Origin: Candidatus Curtissbacteria bacterium
GTDB taxonomy: Bacteria > Patescibacteriota > Microgenomatia > Curtissbacterales > GWA2-41-24
NCBI GenBank assembly: GCA_016195765.1
Contig: JACPYZ010000020.1
Span: 1-9,985 of the forward strand
Direction of reading: 5' to 3'
DNA length: 9,985 bases
Both the position numbers and the translations under genes were made by a program. This document shows, in pieces, positions 1 to 6,235 of the stretch (within the stretch, counting starts at the first letter, position 1; each line of letters begins with the position of its first letter). The notes beneath the pieces are model-generated. The model did not search any database, was not told the DNA's origin, and saw only the letters and a list, made by a program, of their open reading frames with translations.

Positions 1-348
1 ATACAAAATTACTCTGGAAAGAACTGTGTTTACCGCATCTAGTTGCCACGTTTGTAGTGCCGGCACCAAGAAAACGATAATAACCATCCAGCGAGCAAGT
101 TCTGCTAAAATTTCGCTCCAGCCAACTTCATGGCCTTCGATTTTGGAAATACCGTATCTATTAAGAAAGTTTTCAAATCGAAGAGCCTTAAGAACCCCAA
201 TAATTACTCGATAAAAAATGGCACCGATTACAAGGCCAATTGCCAAAATAATCAAGCCACCGATAAGTTGGGGTAAAAAGGAAACGAAATCTGCAAAGGC
301 ACCAACAACTGCTGCCGTTACCGTCGTAGATAAATCTTCTATACTCAC
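1..348 (-). CDS. MscS-like conserved-TM-helix membrane protein (N-terminal part, runs off left edge)
   Basis: The minus strand is open from a GTG at 346-348 to base 1, giving 116 residues without a stop, so the gene continues outside the window. The start is well supported: an AGGAGGTGA Shine-Dalgarno lies 6 bases upstream. A hydrophobic helix spans roughly residues 24-50 (LPQLIGGLIILAIGLVIG core), then a charged segment (residues 53-80), then a second helix starting near residue 87 (WMVIIVFLVPAL). This is the pattern of the conserved TM helix repeat found in small-conductance mechanosensitive channel relatives: helix, amphipathic loop with LRFENFLNRYGI, next helix. In such proteins the helices form a membrane pore or scaffold that responds to membrane tension. 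The channel domain itself, if present, lies outside the window, so gating function is inference. It is divergent from the two-component operon. Confidence 0.75.
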   Translation of the reverse strand, partial: MSIEDLSTTVTAAVVGAFADFVSFLPQLIGGLIILAIGLVIGAIFYRVIIGVLKALRFENFLNRYGISKIEGHEVGWSEILAELARWMVIIVFLVPALQTWQLDAVNTVLSRVILY

Positions 349-354
349 CTTAAA

Positions 355-364
355 TCACCTCCTT
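355..364 (-). promoter_or_regulatory. Strong Shine-Dalgarno of the MscS-like gene
   Basis: On the minus strand the sequence reads AAGGAGGTGA, nearly a full anti-16S match, 6 bases before the GTG at 348. It fixes the start of the leftmost gene and contrasts with the many genes here that lack such a site. Confidence 0.8.
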
Positions 365-386
365 CCAAAATGTAGGACACAATCCC

Positions 387-416
387 AGTTTAAGTAGAAC
401 TATAAGTGCCGGTCAA
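387..416 (-). promoter_or_regulatory. Candidate promoter of the MscS-like gene
   Basis: On the minus strand TTGACC (411-416) is followed after 18 bases by TAAACT (387-392). The -35 is good and the -10 mediocre. Initiation near 380 would give a leader of about 30 bases that includes the Shine-Dalgarno at 355-364. Confidence 0.4.
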
Positions 417-431
417 GTTTTTCTAATCTTC

Positions 432-450
432 TCAGCCAATTTTCAGCCAA
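432..450 (+). promoter_or_regulatory. Direct repeat TCAGCCAA x2, candidate response-regulator site
   Basis: TCAGCCAA occurs at 432-439 and again at 443-450, 11 bases start to start (one helical turn), just upstream of the TATAAT at 456-461 where the -35 would be. No good -35 hexamer exists there. OmpR/PhoB-family regulators typically bind tandem half-sites with this spacing and can replace a weak -35, so this is a candidate autoregulation site for the downstream regulator. Binding is inference. Confidence 0.45.
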
Positions 451-455
451 AAAGG

Positions 456-461
456 TATAAT
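456..461 (+). promoter_or_regulatory. -10 box TATAAT of the two-component/exporter operon
   Basis: A perfect TATAAT lies 12 bases before the ATG at 474. Transcription would start near 468, leaving a leader of only about 5-6 bases and no room for a Shine-Dalgarno. Confidence 0.55.
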
Positions 462-473
462 TTGAGATCCTAG

Positions 474-1154
474 ATGCGTATTTTAGTAATCGAAGACGAG
501 CATAAAATAGCCAATTCAATTAAAAAAGGGCTGCAACAAGAATCTTTTGCGGTAGACGCTATTTATAACGGTACAGAAGGCTACGACCTAGCAAGTACCG
601 AGGATTACGATTTAATTGTATTGGACCTTTTATTGCCAGGGATGGACGGATTGGAAATCTGTAAAAAACTACGCGACAAACAAATCCACACGCCAATTAT
701 TATGCTGACTGCAAAAGACCAGGTAGAAGACAAGGTAAAAGGCTTAAATTCTGGAGCCGACGATTATCTGGCAAAACCTTTTGCATTCGAGGAACTTTTG
801 GCGCGAATTCGCGCACTCGCAAGGCGCCCTAAAAATACCATCACCAACACTTTGGCAATCGAAGATCTAACACTGGATACCGAAAATTTTGTTGTCAAGC
901 GAGCCGAAAAAATGATAGAACTTTCAAAAAAAGAATTTTCCTTGCTTGAATACTTAATGCGTCACCCGGGACAAATTTTGACAAAAGACCAAATTATTAA
1001 CCACGTGTGGGATTATGACGCCGACGTTTTGCCCAACACAGTTGAGGTTTACATTGGTTACCTAAGAAAAAAAATCGACAACTCTTTTAAAAACAAAACC
1101 ATACTCATCCATACTCATCGGGGTTTTGGCTACAAAATAGGAAGCCCAAAATAA
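474..1154 (+). CDS. OmpR/PhoB-family response regulator
   Basis: A 226-residue cytoplasmic DNA-binding regulator of full normal length. The N-terminal receiver domain (residues 1-118) has the acidic pair E7/D8, phosphoacceptor D51 in the VLDLLLPGMDG motif, T79 and K101 (KPF). The C-terminal winged-helix domain (about 126-223) ends with the typical THRGFGYKI hairpin and contains EFSLLEYLMRHPGQILT, the signature of the OmpR/PhoB class. Phosphorylation by the adjacent kinase is expected to promote dimerisation on tandem DNA half-sites. The ATG has no Shine-Dalgarno and lies 12 bases after a TATAAT. The stop overlaps the start of the kinase gene by one base (TAATG), so the two are translationally coupled. 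The most economical target is its own operon, including the exporter downstream. The stimulus is unknown. Confidence 0.95.
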   Translation: MRILVIEDEHKIANSIKKGLQQESFAVDAIYNGTEGYDLASTEDYDLIVLDLLLPGMDGLEICKKLRDKQIHTPIIMLTAKDQVEDKVKGLNSGADDYLAKPFAFEELLARIRALARRPKNTITNTLAIEDLTLDTENFVVKRAEKMIELSKKEFSLLEYLMRHPGQILTKDQIINHVWDYDADVLPNTVEVYIGYLRKKIDNSFKNKTILIHTHRGFGYKIGSPK

Positions 1155-2182
1155 TGTTCCATTCCGCTCGCATAAAATTAACAGCCTGGTACTTACTCAT
1201 TATTATGCTCGTGAGTATCACCTTTAGCACTATTATTTACCAGGGTATCGTGCGTGAAGTTGAGCGTTTCGACAGAGCTCAAAGAGTAAGAATCCAAAGG
1301 CGACTCTTGGAACAAACCGGCGATTTACAATCGCCTCTTCCCATGCCTTCATCCAATCCAGAGCTTGTAAAAGAAGCCGAACAAAGGGTTTTGGCTCTGC
1401 TGTTTTTTATAAACGCGATCATATTATTAGTTTCTGGTGGGCTAGGCTACTTGCTGGCAGGCTATACGCTCAACCCGATTAAAAAAATGGTCGAAGATCA
1501 AAACCGTTTTATTGCCGATGCTTCGCACGAACTGCGGACGCCACTGACATCGCTAAAAAGTTCAATCGAGGTCTTTATGCGAGGTAAGACAGCAAATCCA
1601 AAGGAAGTAAAAGAATTGTTAAGTAGCAACTTAGAAGAAGTTAACCAGCTGGAATCTTTAACTGCCGACCTTTTGCAGCTTACAAAATATGAAGCCGGTA
1701 ATGGTAAGGTTCACTTTGATCGGGTCGAAATAGAAACAGTTATAGACAAAGCAGTTCAAAGAGTGCAACCGCTCGCTGTTAAAAAACACATCAAAATCAT
1801 TAAGAAAACTATTAAAAAACAAGTAATAGGCGAAGCTGAAAGTCTGACAAAATTAATAACGGCGTTATTGGATAACGCCATTAAATACAGTTCAAAAAAT
1901 TCCACTATTTCAGTTTTCTGCAAACAAATCGATTCAATCATCGAAATCACCGTTCAAGATTCAGGCATCGGCATAGACCAAAAGGAACTCGGCGACATTT
2001 TTAATCGTTTTTACAGAAGTGACAAGTCACGTTCCAAGGAAAACATTGCGGGTTACGGCCTGGGTCTAGCAATTGCCAAGAAGATTGTAGATAACCATAA
2101 AGGCACAATAACTGTTAAAAGCAAAGTCGGACACGGAACAGCTTTCACTATTCATCTGCCCATAAGTCATACGCGGGTCTAA
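1154..2182 (+). CDS. Membrane sensor histidine kinase
   Basis: A 342-residue inner-membrane kinase, partner of the preceding regulator (1-base gene overlap). Two membrane helices lie at about residues 9-32 and 79-104. The segment between them is short (about 45 residues, polar, probably extracytoplasmic), so it has no recognisable ligand-binding domain. The H-box SHELRTP carries the phospho-accepting H125. The ATP-binding domain shows the N-box (LLDNAIKYS, N241), G1 (DSGIGI, 269-274), F-box (FNRFYR, 283-288) and G2 (GYGLGLAI, 300-307), all intact. The second helix is followed by only about 20 residues before the H-box, so there is no full HAMP domain. This small architecture fits sensing of membrane state or of a partner membrane protein such as the exporter, which is inference. 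Confidence 0.94.
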   Translation: MFHSARIKLTAWYLLIIMLVSITFSTIIYQGIVREVERFDRAQRVRIQRRLLEQTGDLQSPLPMPSSNPELVKEAEQRVLALLFFINAIILLVSGGLGYLLAGYTLNPIKKMVEDQNRFIADASHELRTPLTSLKSSIEVFMRGKTANPKEVKELLSSNLEEVNQLESLTADLLQLTKYEAGNGKVHFDRVEIETVIDKAVQRVQPLAVKKHIKIIKKTIKKQVIGEAESLTKLITALLDNAIKYSSKNSTISVFCKQIDSIIEITVQDSGIGIDQKELGDIFNRFYRSDKSRSKENIAGYGLGLAIAKKIVDNHKGTITVKSKVGHGTAFTIHLPISHTRV

Positions 2183-2205
2183 GCTCTTTCTCAGTTACTG
2201 GGAAA

Positions 2206-2211
2206 TAGAAT
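2206..2211 (+). promoter_or_regulatory. Possible internal -10 box before the adaptor gene
   Basis: TAGAAT lies 8 bases before the ATG at 2220, in the only sizeable gap of the operon (37 bases). No convincing -35 is seen. It matches the -10-to-start geometry of other genes here, so it may give a second, leaderless transcript of the exporter genes. Weak. Confidence 0.25.
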
Positions 2212-2219
2212 TTAAAAAG

Positions 2220-3560
2220 ATGGATACAAAAAATCAAAAAGGTAAAAACACAAACTTTTTTTCAAAAACAAAAAACCAAATACTTTCTCACAAAAAAATT
2301 GCGGTGGCAGCGGTTGTGATTATCTTGGGAGGTTTCGCTCTTTTTGCAAACATTAATACGAAGGCAGCAACTCCTGCATATCAAACTGCAAAAGTGGAAA
2401 AAGGCACCATTGTTTCCACAGTTAGCGCTTCGGGACAAGTTTTAACCGCAAACTTAATGAATGTGACAACAAATGCAACTGGTACGGTCAAAACTGTATT
2501 TGTAAAAGATGGCGACAGCGTGGATGTTGGCACAAACATTTTGGAAATCGAGCCAGATGCAAGTACAAAAGCCCAAAACACGCAAGCATATGCTTCGTAT
2601 CTTGCTGCCAAAAATAATCTCAATGCAGCTCAGGTCAACTTGTACACAACGCAATCAACAATGTTTACCAACTGGAATACGTTTATGGTTCTGGCTACTA
2701 ATTCGACATATCAAAACGGAGATGGTTCCCCTAACGAAACAAACCGCGCCCTGCCACAATTTCACATCGCCCAGGATAATTGGCTAGCTTCGGAAGCTAC
2801 GTACAAAAACCAACAAGCAGTTGTTTCCCAAGCTCAAGTAGCTTTAAGTAGTACTTGGCTTTCTTACATGCAAACATCTTCGATTGTGACAGCACCTATG
2901 AAGGGAACAGTCAACAATATTACCTATGTTCCGGGTATGGTTCTAGCATCTCAACAGTCTTCCAGCTCAACAAGTTCAACTTCTAGTAACAATTCAGCAG
3001 GGCAACGTGTTGCGGTAGTTAGAAACGAAGGTAATCCAATTGCAACGTTCAATGCTTCAGAAGCTGATGTTTATAAAATCCAGCCAGGACAAAGAGCCAC
3101 ACTTACTTTGGACAGTATTGCGGGAAAAACTTTTACCGGTCGCGTCATGACAATTGACCGCGTCGGCACAGTCACCAGTAATGTAACGAGTTATCCGGTG
3201 ATAATTTCACTCGATACAGACAACAACCAGATTCTTCCTAATATGGCCATTTCTGCCAATATCATTATCGATACCAAAGACGATGTTCTGCTTGTGCCTT
3301 CTGCCGTTGTGCAAAAGCAAGGAGACGTTGCAACTGTTCGGGTTTTAAACCATGGTCAGGTAGAAAATAAAATGGTAGACACTGGGTTGGTTTCTGACAC
3401 TCAAACCGAAATCATCTCAGGTCTTAGCGAAGGCGAAGAAGTCGTTTCAGGCGCGAGAACCACCACAACCGGCGGCACTGGGACAGGCAGTGGCACAACT
3501 TCGCCTTTTAGTGGCAACTTAAGATTTGGCGGTGGAGGTTTTGGTGGCGGCGGAAGATGA
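2220..3560 (+). CDS. Membrane-anchored exporter adaptor protein (HlyD/MacA/YknX-like)
   Basis: A 446-residue adaptor subunit of a MacB-type exporter. A lysine-rich cytoplasmic N-terminus is followed by one membrane anchor (about residues 27-45). A split biotinyl-lipoyl-like domain lies at about 58-113 (GTVKTVFVKDGDSVDVG) and 221-242 (VTAPMKGTVNNITYVPG). Between them is a helical hairpin (about 115-218). A Ser/Thr/Asn-rich loop (245-260) leads into the beta-barrel domain (about 263-350) and the membrane-proximal domain (to about 412). The C-terminus is a Gly/Thr-rich low-complexity tail ending in an FGGGGFGGGG-like run. In this family the adaptor assembles on the ABC permease and guides substrate. 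If the host is a CPR bacterium without an outer membrane, it would act as in Gram-positive YknXYZ rather than with TolC (inference). There is no Shine-Dalgarno. The ATPase gene starts 9 bases after the stop. Confidence 0.9.
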   Translation: MDTKNQKGKNTNFFSKTKNQILSHKKIAVAAVVIILGGFALFANINTKAATPAYQTAKVEKGTIVSTVSASGQVLTANLMNVTTNATGTVKTVFVKDGDSVDVGTNILEIEPDASTKAQNTQAYASYLAAKNNLNAAQVNLYTTQSTMFTNWNTFMVLATNSTYQNGDGSPNETNRALPQFHIAQDNWLASEATYKNQQAVVSQAQVALSSTWLSYMQTSSIVTAPMKGTVNNITYVPGMVLASQQSSSSTSSTSSNNSAGQRVAVVRNEGNPIATFNASEADVYKIQPGQRATLTLDSIAGKTFTGRVMTIDRVGTVTSNVTSYPVIISLDTDNNQILPNMAISANIIIDTKDDVLLVPSAVVQKQGDVATVRVLNHGQVENKMVDTGLVSDTQTEIISGLSEGEEVVSGARTTTTGGTGTGSGTTSPFSGNLRFGGGGFGGGGR

Positions 3561-3569
3561 CAATAAACG

Positions 3570-4259
3570 ATGATTCATATTTCTCATTTGTCCAAAATCT
3601 ATAAAACCGGCGACGTTGAAACGGTAGCTTTGGATGATGTCTCCTTTGACATTAAAAAGGGTGAATTTGTGGCAATCATGGGCCCTTCTGGATCTGGAAA
3701 ATCCACTTTAATGCACATGATTGGCGCCCTAGACACGCCAACAAGCGGGCAGTACGTGCTGGATGGAGAAAATGTTAGTGATCTCACAGACGATGAGCTA
3801 GCAGACATTAGAAACAGAAAGATCGGTTTTGTTTTCCAAGCTTTTAATCTTCTTCCCCGTAGAACCGCTTTGCAAAACGTTATTCTTCCGATGACCTACG
3901 CTTCTGTTGCTGAAGACGAAAAACGAGAGCGGGCGATTAGGTACCTAAACATGGTGGGGCTTGGCGAAAGACTAAACCATACATCCAATCAATTATCCGG
4001 AGGCCAAATGCAACGAGTAGCCATTGCCCGGGCGCTTGTCATGAATCCAAGCATTATCCTAGCAGACGAACCAACAGGCAATATTGCAAGCAATCAAGCC
4101 AATGAAATTATGAGTATCTTTCACAAGCTAAACGAAGAAGGGCACACAATCGTCATGATTACTCACGAGCCCGATATTGCCGAAAATGCCAAAAGAATAA
4201 TTCAAATTAAAGACGGTAAGATTGTTAGCAATAGCACAAAACACAAACAAAAAAAATAA
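3570..4259 (+). CDS. ABC exporter ATP-binding protein (MacB/LolD/YknY-like)
   Basis: A 229-residue cytoplasmic ATPase, full length for the MacB/LolD class. It shows Walker A GPSGSGKST (38-46), the Q-loop glutamine Q90 in FVFQAFNLLP, signature LSGGQMQR (142-149), Walker B IILADE with catalytic E167, and the switch histidine H199 in MITHEP. The D-loop reads GNIAS where the family usually has GNLDS, so the conserved aspartate is replaced by Ala173. This does not by itself mean loss of activity. It powers the permease encoded immediately downstream, whose ATG follows this gene's TAA with no spacing. The substrate cannot be told from sequence; macrolides, peptides and lipoproteins are all known for the superfamily. 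Confidence 0.94.
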   Translation: MIHISHLSKIYKTGDVETVALDDVSFDIKKGEFVAIMGPSGSGKSTLMHMIGALDTPTSGQYVLDGENVSDLTDDELADIRNRKIGFVFQAFNLLPRRTALQNVILPMTYASVAEDEKRERAIRYLNMVGLGERLNHTSNQLSGGQMQRVAIARALVMNPSIILADEPTGNIASNQANEIMSIFHKLNEEGHTIVMITHEPDIAENAKRIIQIKDGKIVSNSTKHKQKK

Positions 4260-5333
4260 ATGCTTTATACAGAAATTGTCACGGAGGCTCTAGGCACACT
4301 TACTATTAATAAGTTAAGAACTGGTTTGGCAGCTTTAGGAATAGTGATCGGCATTGGAAGCGTAATAACGCTTGTCTCTTTGGGCCAAGCGACTCAACAA
4401 TCGATTCAATCACGAATTCAATCGCTCGGTGCAAACCTTCTCACTGTAAGTCCGGGTGCCCAAAGACAAGGCGGTGTGGGCAGTGCAACGAGCGATACGA
4501 CTCTTACTAGTGCAGACGCGGAAGCGATACAGACATCGGCCCAAATAACATCGGTTGCAACCGTATCACCAGAGGTCGATGGCAGAGTCCAGGTCACAAC
4601 CGGCAAAAACAATTCGAATATCCGTGTCAATGGCGTTTTGCCTCAATATGCCGAAGTACACAAAGTAACTTTAGATTCTGGTGTTTTTATAACGGCAGAA
4701 GACAATAACAGCAGAAGAAAAGTAGTAGTTATTGGCCCGCAAGTAGAGGCCGATTTATTTCCAGATGGTGGTGATCCTGTTGGCAAAACAATTAGGATAA
4801 AAGGCACGTCTTTCCAAGTTGTTGGACTGACGGCCACAAAAGGCGGAAGTGGTTTTGGCAACCAAGATAACGTTGTGTATGTACCACTTAGTGTGGCCCA
4901 AGAACAATTACTAGGCCAACCTTATTTAAGTGATATTTCACTAGAAGCTAAAAGCTCGGAAACCATGACGCAAGCCCAAAATGAAGTAGGTTACCTTTTG
5001 CTTGCCAGGCATAAACTTTCCGATCCGACAAAGGCAGATTTTCGAATTCAATCTCAAGCTGATATTTTAAGTGCAGCAACCTCGACAACTGGGACATTCA
5101 CCTCGCTGCTAGCGGGAATTGCCGCTATATCGCTTCTGGTGGGCGGCATTGGCATCATGAACATCATGCTGGTAACAGTTACAGAACGCACCCGCGAAAT
5201 CGGCTTAAGAAAGGCATTAGGGGCCAAAAAGAAAACAATCGTCACTCAATTTTTAATCGAGTCAATCATCCTGACTTTTGTTGGTGGGGTAATTGGCATG
5301 GTAATTGGTTGTTGGAGAAATTTTAACAATTGA
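4260..5333 (+). CDS. FtsX/MacB-type ABC permease, C-terminally truncated
   Basis: A 357-residue membrane subunit of the exporter. It has an N-terminal helix (about residues 20-42, LAALGIVIGIGSVITLVSLG), a large extracytoplasmic MacB-type domain (about 45-275), a second helix (about 281-307, SLLVGGIGIMNIMLV), the conserved cytoplasmic ERTREIGLRKALGA loop (309-322) and a third helix (about 330-350). Family members then have a loop, a fourth helix and a YPAxxAxxLxPIxALRxE-like end, roughly 50 more residues. Here the frame leaves family sequence after residue 350 and stops after seven unrelated residues (CWRNFNN). No other frame holds the missing helix, because the following DNA encodes a DUF5666 tail. 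So this is a deletion or misassembly, not a simple frameshift. The gene starts directly on the ATPase stop. Whether the product folds is doubtful. Confidence 0.88.
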   Translation: MLYTEIVTEALGTLTINKLRTGLAALGIVIGIGSVITLVSLGQATQQSIQSRIQSLGANLLTVSPGAQRQGGVGSATSDTTLTSADAEAIQTSAQITSVATVSPEVDGRVQVTTGKNNSNIRVNGVLPQYAEVHKVTLDSGVFITAEDNNSRRKVVVIGPQVEADLFPDGGDPVGKTIRIKGTSFQVVGLTATKGGSGFGNQDNVVYVPLSVAQEQLLGQPYLSDISLEAKSSETMTQAQNEVGYLLLARHKLSDPTKADFRIQSQADILSAATSTTGTFTSLLAGIAAISLLVGGIGIMNIMLVTVTERTREIGLRKALGAKKKTIVTQFLIESIILTFVGGVIGMVIGCWRNFNN

Positions 5334-5571
5334 CGATCGTGGCATGACCATTAAGCTCCAAGATGGAAGTACAAAAATTGTCTTAGTTTCGGACAAAACT
5401 TCTATTAACAAAGCAGCTCAAGCAACAAAAGACGATTTAAAAACAGGTGAAAGAGTTTCTGCATTTGGTATGCAAAACCCAGACGGTAGTGTTTCTGCAA
5501 CAAATGTTCAGTTGAACCCACAAATGTTTAGAGGTGGTACGGCAACAAGTAGTCCAAGCCCTGCAAACTAA
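5305..5571 (+). CDS. DUF5666-like protein, 5'-truncated remnant fused out of frame to the permease end
   Basis: An 88-codon reading frame, +1 relative to the permease, overlapping its last 29 bases. The sequence (VVGEILTIDDRGMTIKL, then STKIVLVSDKTSINKAA, then GERVSAFGMQNPDGSVSATNVQL) resembles the beta-strand domain of DUF5666 proteins, which are normally secreted or membrane-anchored with a signal segment and a Gly/Arg-rich linker before this domain. Both are missing. The only starts are a TTG at 5305 without a Shine-Dalgarno and an internal ATG at 5344. The C-terminus is a low-complexity Ser/Pro/Thr tail. Without an export signal it is probably non-functional. It could be expressed as a fusion if ribosomes slip +1 or if one base was missed in sequencing. 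The function of DUF5666 is not established. Family call by recognition only. Confidence 0.6.
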   Translation: MVVGEILTIDDRGMTIKLQDGSTKIVLVSDKTSINKAAQATKDDLKTGERVSAFGMQNPDGSVSATNVQLNPQMFRGGTATSSPSPAN

Positions 5572-5595
5572 AGAGATTTTTATCTCTGTCAAACG

Positions 5596-5631
5596 CAACT
5601 CTCAGCTCAAAACTGGGAGTTGTTTTTTTTT
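5596..5631 (+). terminator. Rho-independent terminator of the exporter operon
   Basis: A 10-bp stem (5596-5605 CAACTCTCAG with 5613-5622 CTGGGAGTTG, one G.U pair) with a 7-base loop is followed by nine T (5623-5631). A smaller hairpin, AGAGAT-TTTT-ATCTCT (5572-5587), lies just before it, right after the stop codon. Confidence 0.93.
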
Positions 5632-5683
5632 GCAACTTAAGCATTATTTCAGCTTCATTGTTTAAAGTATGGCAATAGAAAAG

Positions 5684-5693
5684 AGGAGGTGAT
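5684..5693 (+). promoter_or_regulatory. Strong Shine-Dalgarno deciding the start of the small secreted protein gene
   Basis: AGGAGGTGAT matches the anti-Shine-Dalgarno almost fully. The GTG at 5689-5691 lies inside it and so cannot be its start. The normal spacing points to the in-frame ATT at 5698. Confidence 0.75.
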
Positions 5694-5697
5694 TAAT

Positions 5698-6177
5698 ATT
5701 CTTTCAAAGAGCAAATTAATTGTGCTAAGTCTAGCCGCAATGCTTATTGGAACTGGAGCCTTGGGTGCTGTACAGGTTTATGCCCAAAGCAGTAACGGTG
5801 CTTACCCAGCGATTGTTCAAAAACTTGTAGATAAATTTCACTTGAACCCAGACGAAGTGAAATCGGTTTTTGACCAAAATAGGCAGGAAAGAACGGCAAA
5901 CAGGCAACAAAAGCTGGAAGATCGCCTTAGTCAGTTGGTCAAAGACGGCAAAATTTCCCAAGACCAAAAACAGAAGATTTTGGCGAAGCTTAAAGAGCTG
6001 CAAGCAAATCGACAGGCAAATCTCCAAAGCGCCAAAAGCATGACGCCTGAACAAAGAAAGGCAGCCATTCAAAAGGAGAGGGATGACCTTAAAGCTTGGG
6101 CACAACAAAATGGAATTGATCTAAAAAACCTTATGATCCGTCCGGGGTTTGGATTTAGAGGACATTGGGGATTTTAG
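5698..6177 (+). CDS. Small secreted Gln/Lys-rich helical protein (DUF2680/YckD- or CpxP/Spy-like in style)
   Basis: The product has 159 residues. A classical signal peptide is visible: basic start (SKSK), hydrophobic core LIVLSLAAMLIGTGALGAV, and a VYA-Q cleavage site after about residue 29. The mature part is polar and mostly helical, rich in Gln, Lys, Arg and Glu, with a DGKISQDQKQKILAKL segment like those of DUF2680 (YckD) proteins and an MTPEQRKA segment that recalls Spy/CpxP chaperones. It ends in an aromatic/Gly tail (GFGFRGHWGF). It may act as an extracytoplasmic chaperone or stress protein, but no function is established. The start is unusual: the in-frame GTG at 5689 lies inside the Shine-Dalgarno, no ATG or TTG follows in range, and the next GTG (5722) would remove the basic signal-peptide start, so ATT 5698 fits best. 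It lies between two terminators, so it is probably its own transcript, although no clear promoter is visible. Confidence 0.8.
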   Translation: MLSKSKLIVLSLAAMLIGTGALGAVQVYAQSSNGAYPAIVQKLVDKFHLNPDEVKSVFDQNRQERTANRQQKLEDRLSQLVKDGKISQDQKQKILAKLKELQANRQANLQSAKSMTPEQRKAAIQKERDDLKAWAQQNGIDLKNLMIRPGFGFRGHWGF

Positions 6178-6204
6178 ATAAAGAGTTTCAACTTTCACAG
6201 GTAA

Positions 6205-6235
6205 ACGGCGCCCTTAAACTGGGCGCTGTTTTTTT
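6205..6235 (+). terminator. Rho-independent terminator after the secreted protein gene
   Basis: A 9-bp GC-rich stem (6205-6213 ACGGCGCCC with 6221-6229 GGGCGCTGT, one G.U pair) with a 7-base loop is followed by a run of seven T ending at 6235. The last bases overlap the stop codon of the convergent alaX gene. In the minus direction only a short T-poor tract follows, so it should mainly serve the plus strand. Confidence 0.9.

Noticed and set aside
26..214. Plus-strand 62-codon ORF at the left edge
   Set aside because: It lies opposite the well-supported minus-strand membrane protein and has Cys/Ser-rich composition with no start signal.
4260..5571. Simple single-base frameshift splitting an intact permease
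   Set aside because: None of the frames after 5310 encodes the missing fourth helix; the downstream frame is a different protein family.
5731..6108. Minus-strand 125-codon ORF
   Set aside because: It is antisense to the secreted protein gene, which has a signal peptide and Shine-Dalgarno; the antisense product has no recognisable features.
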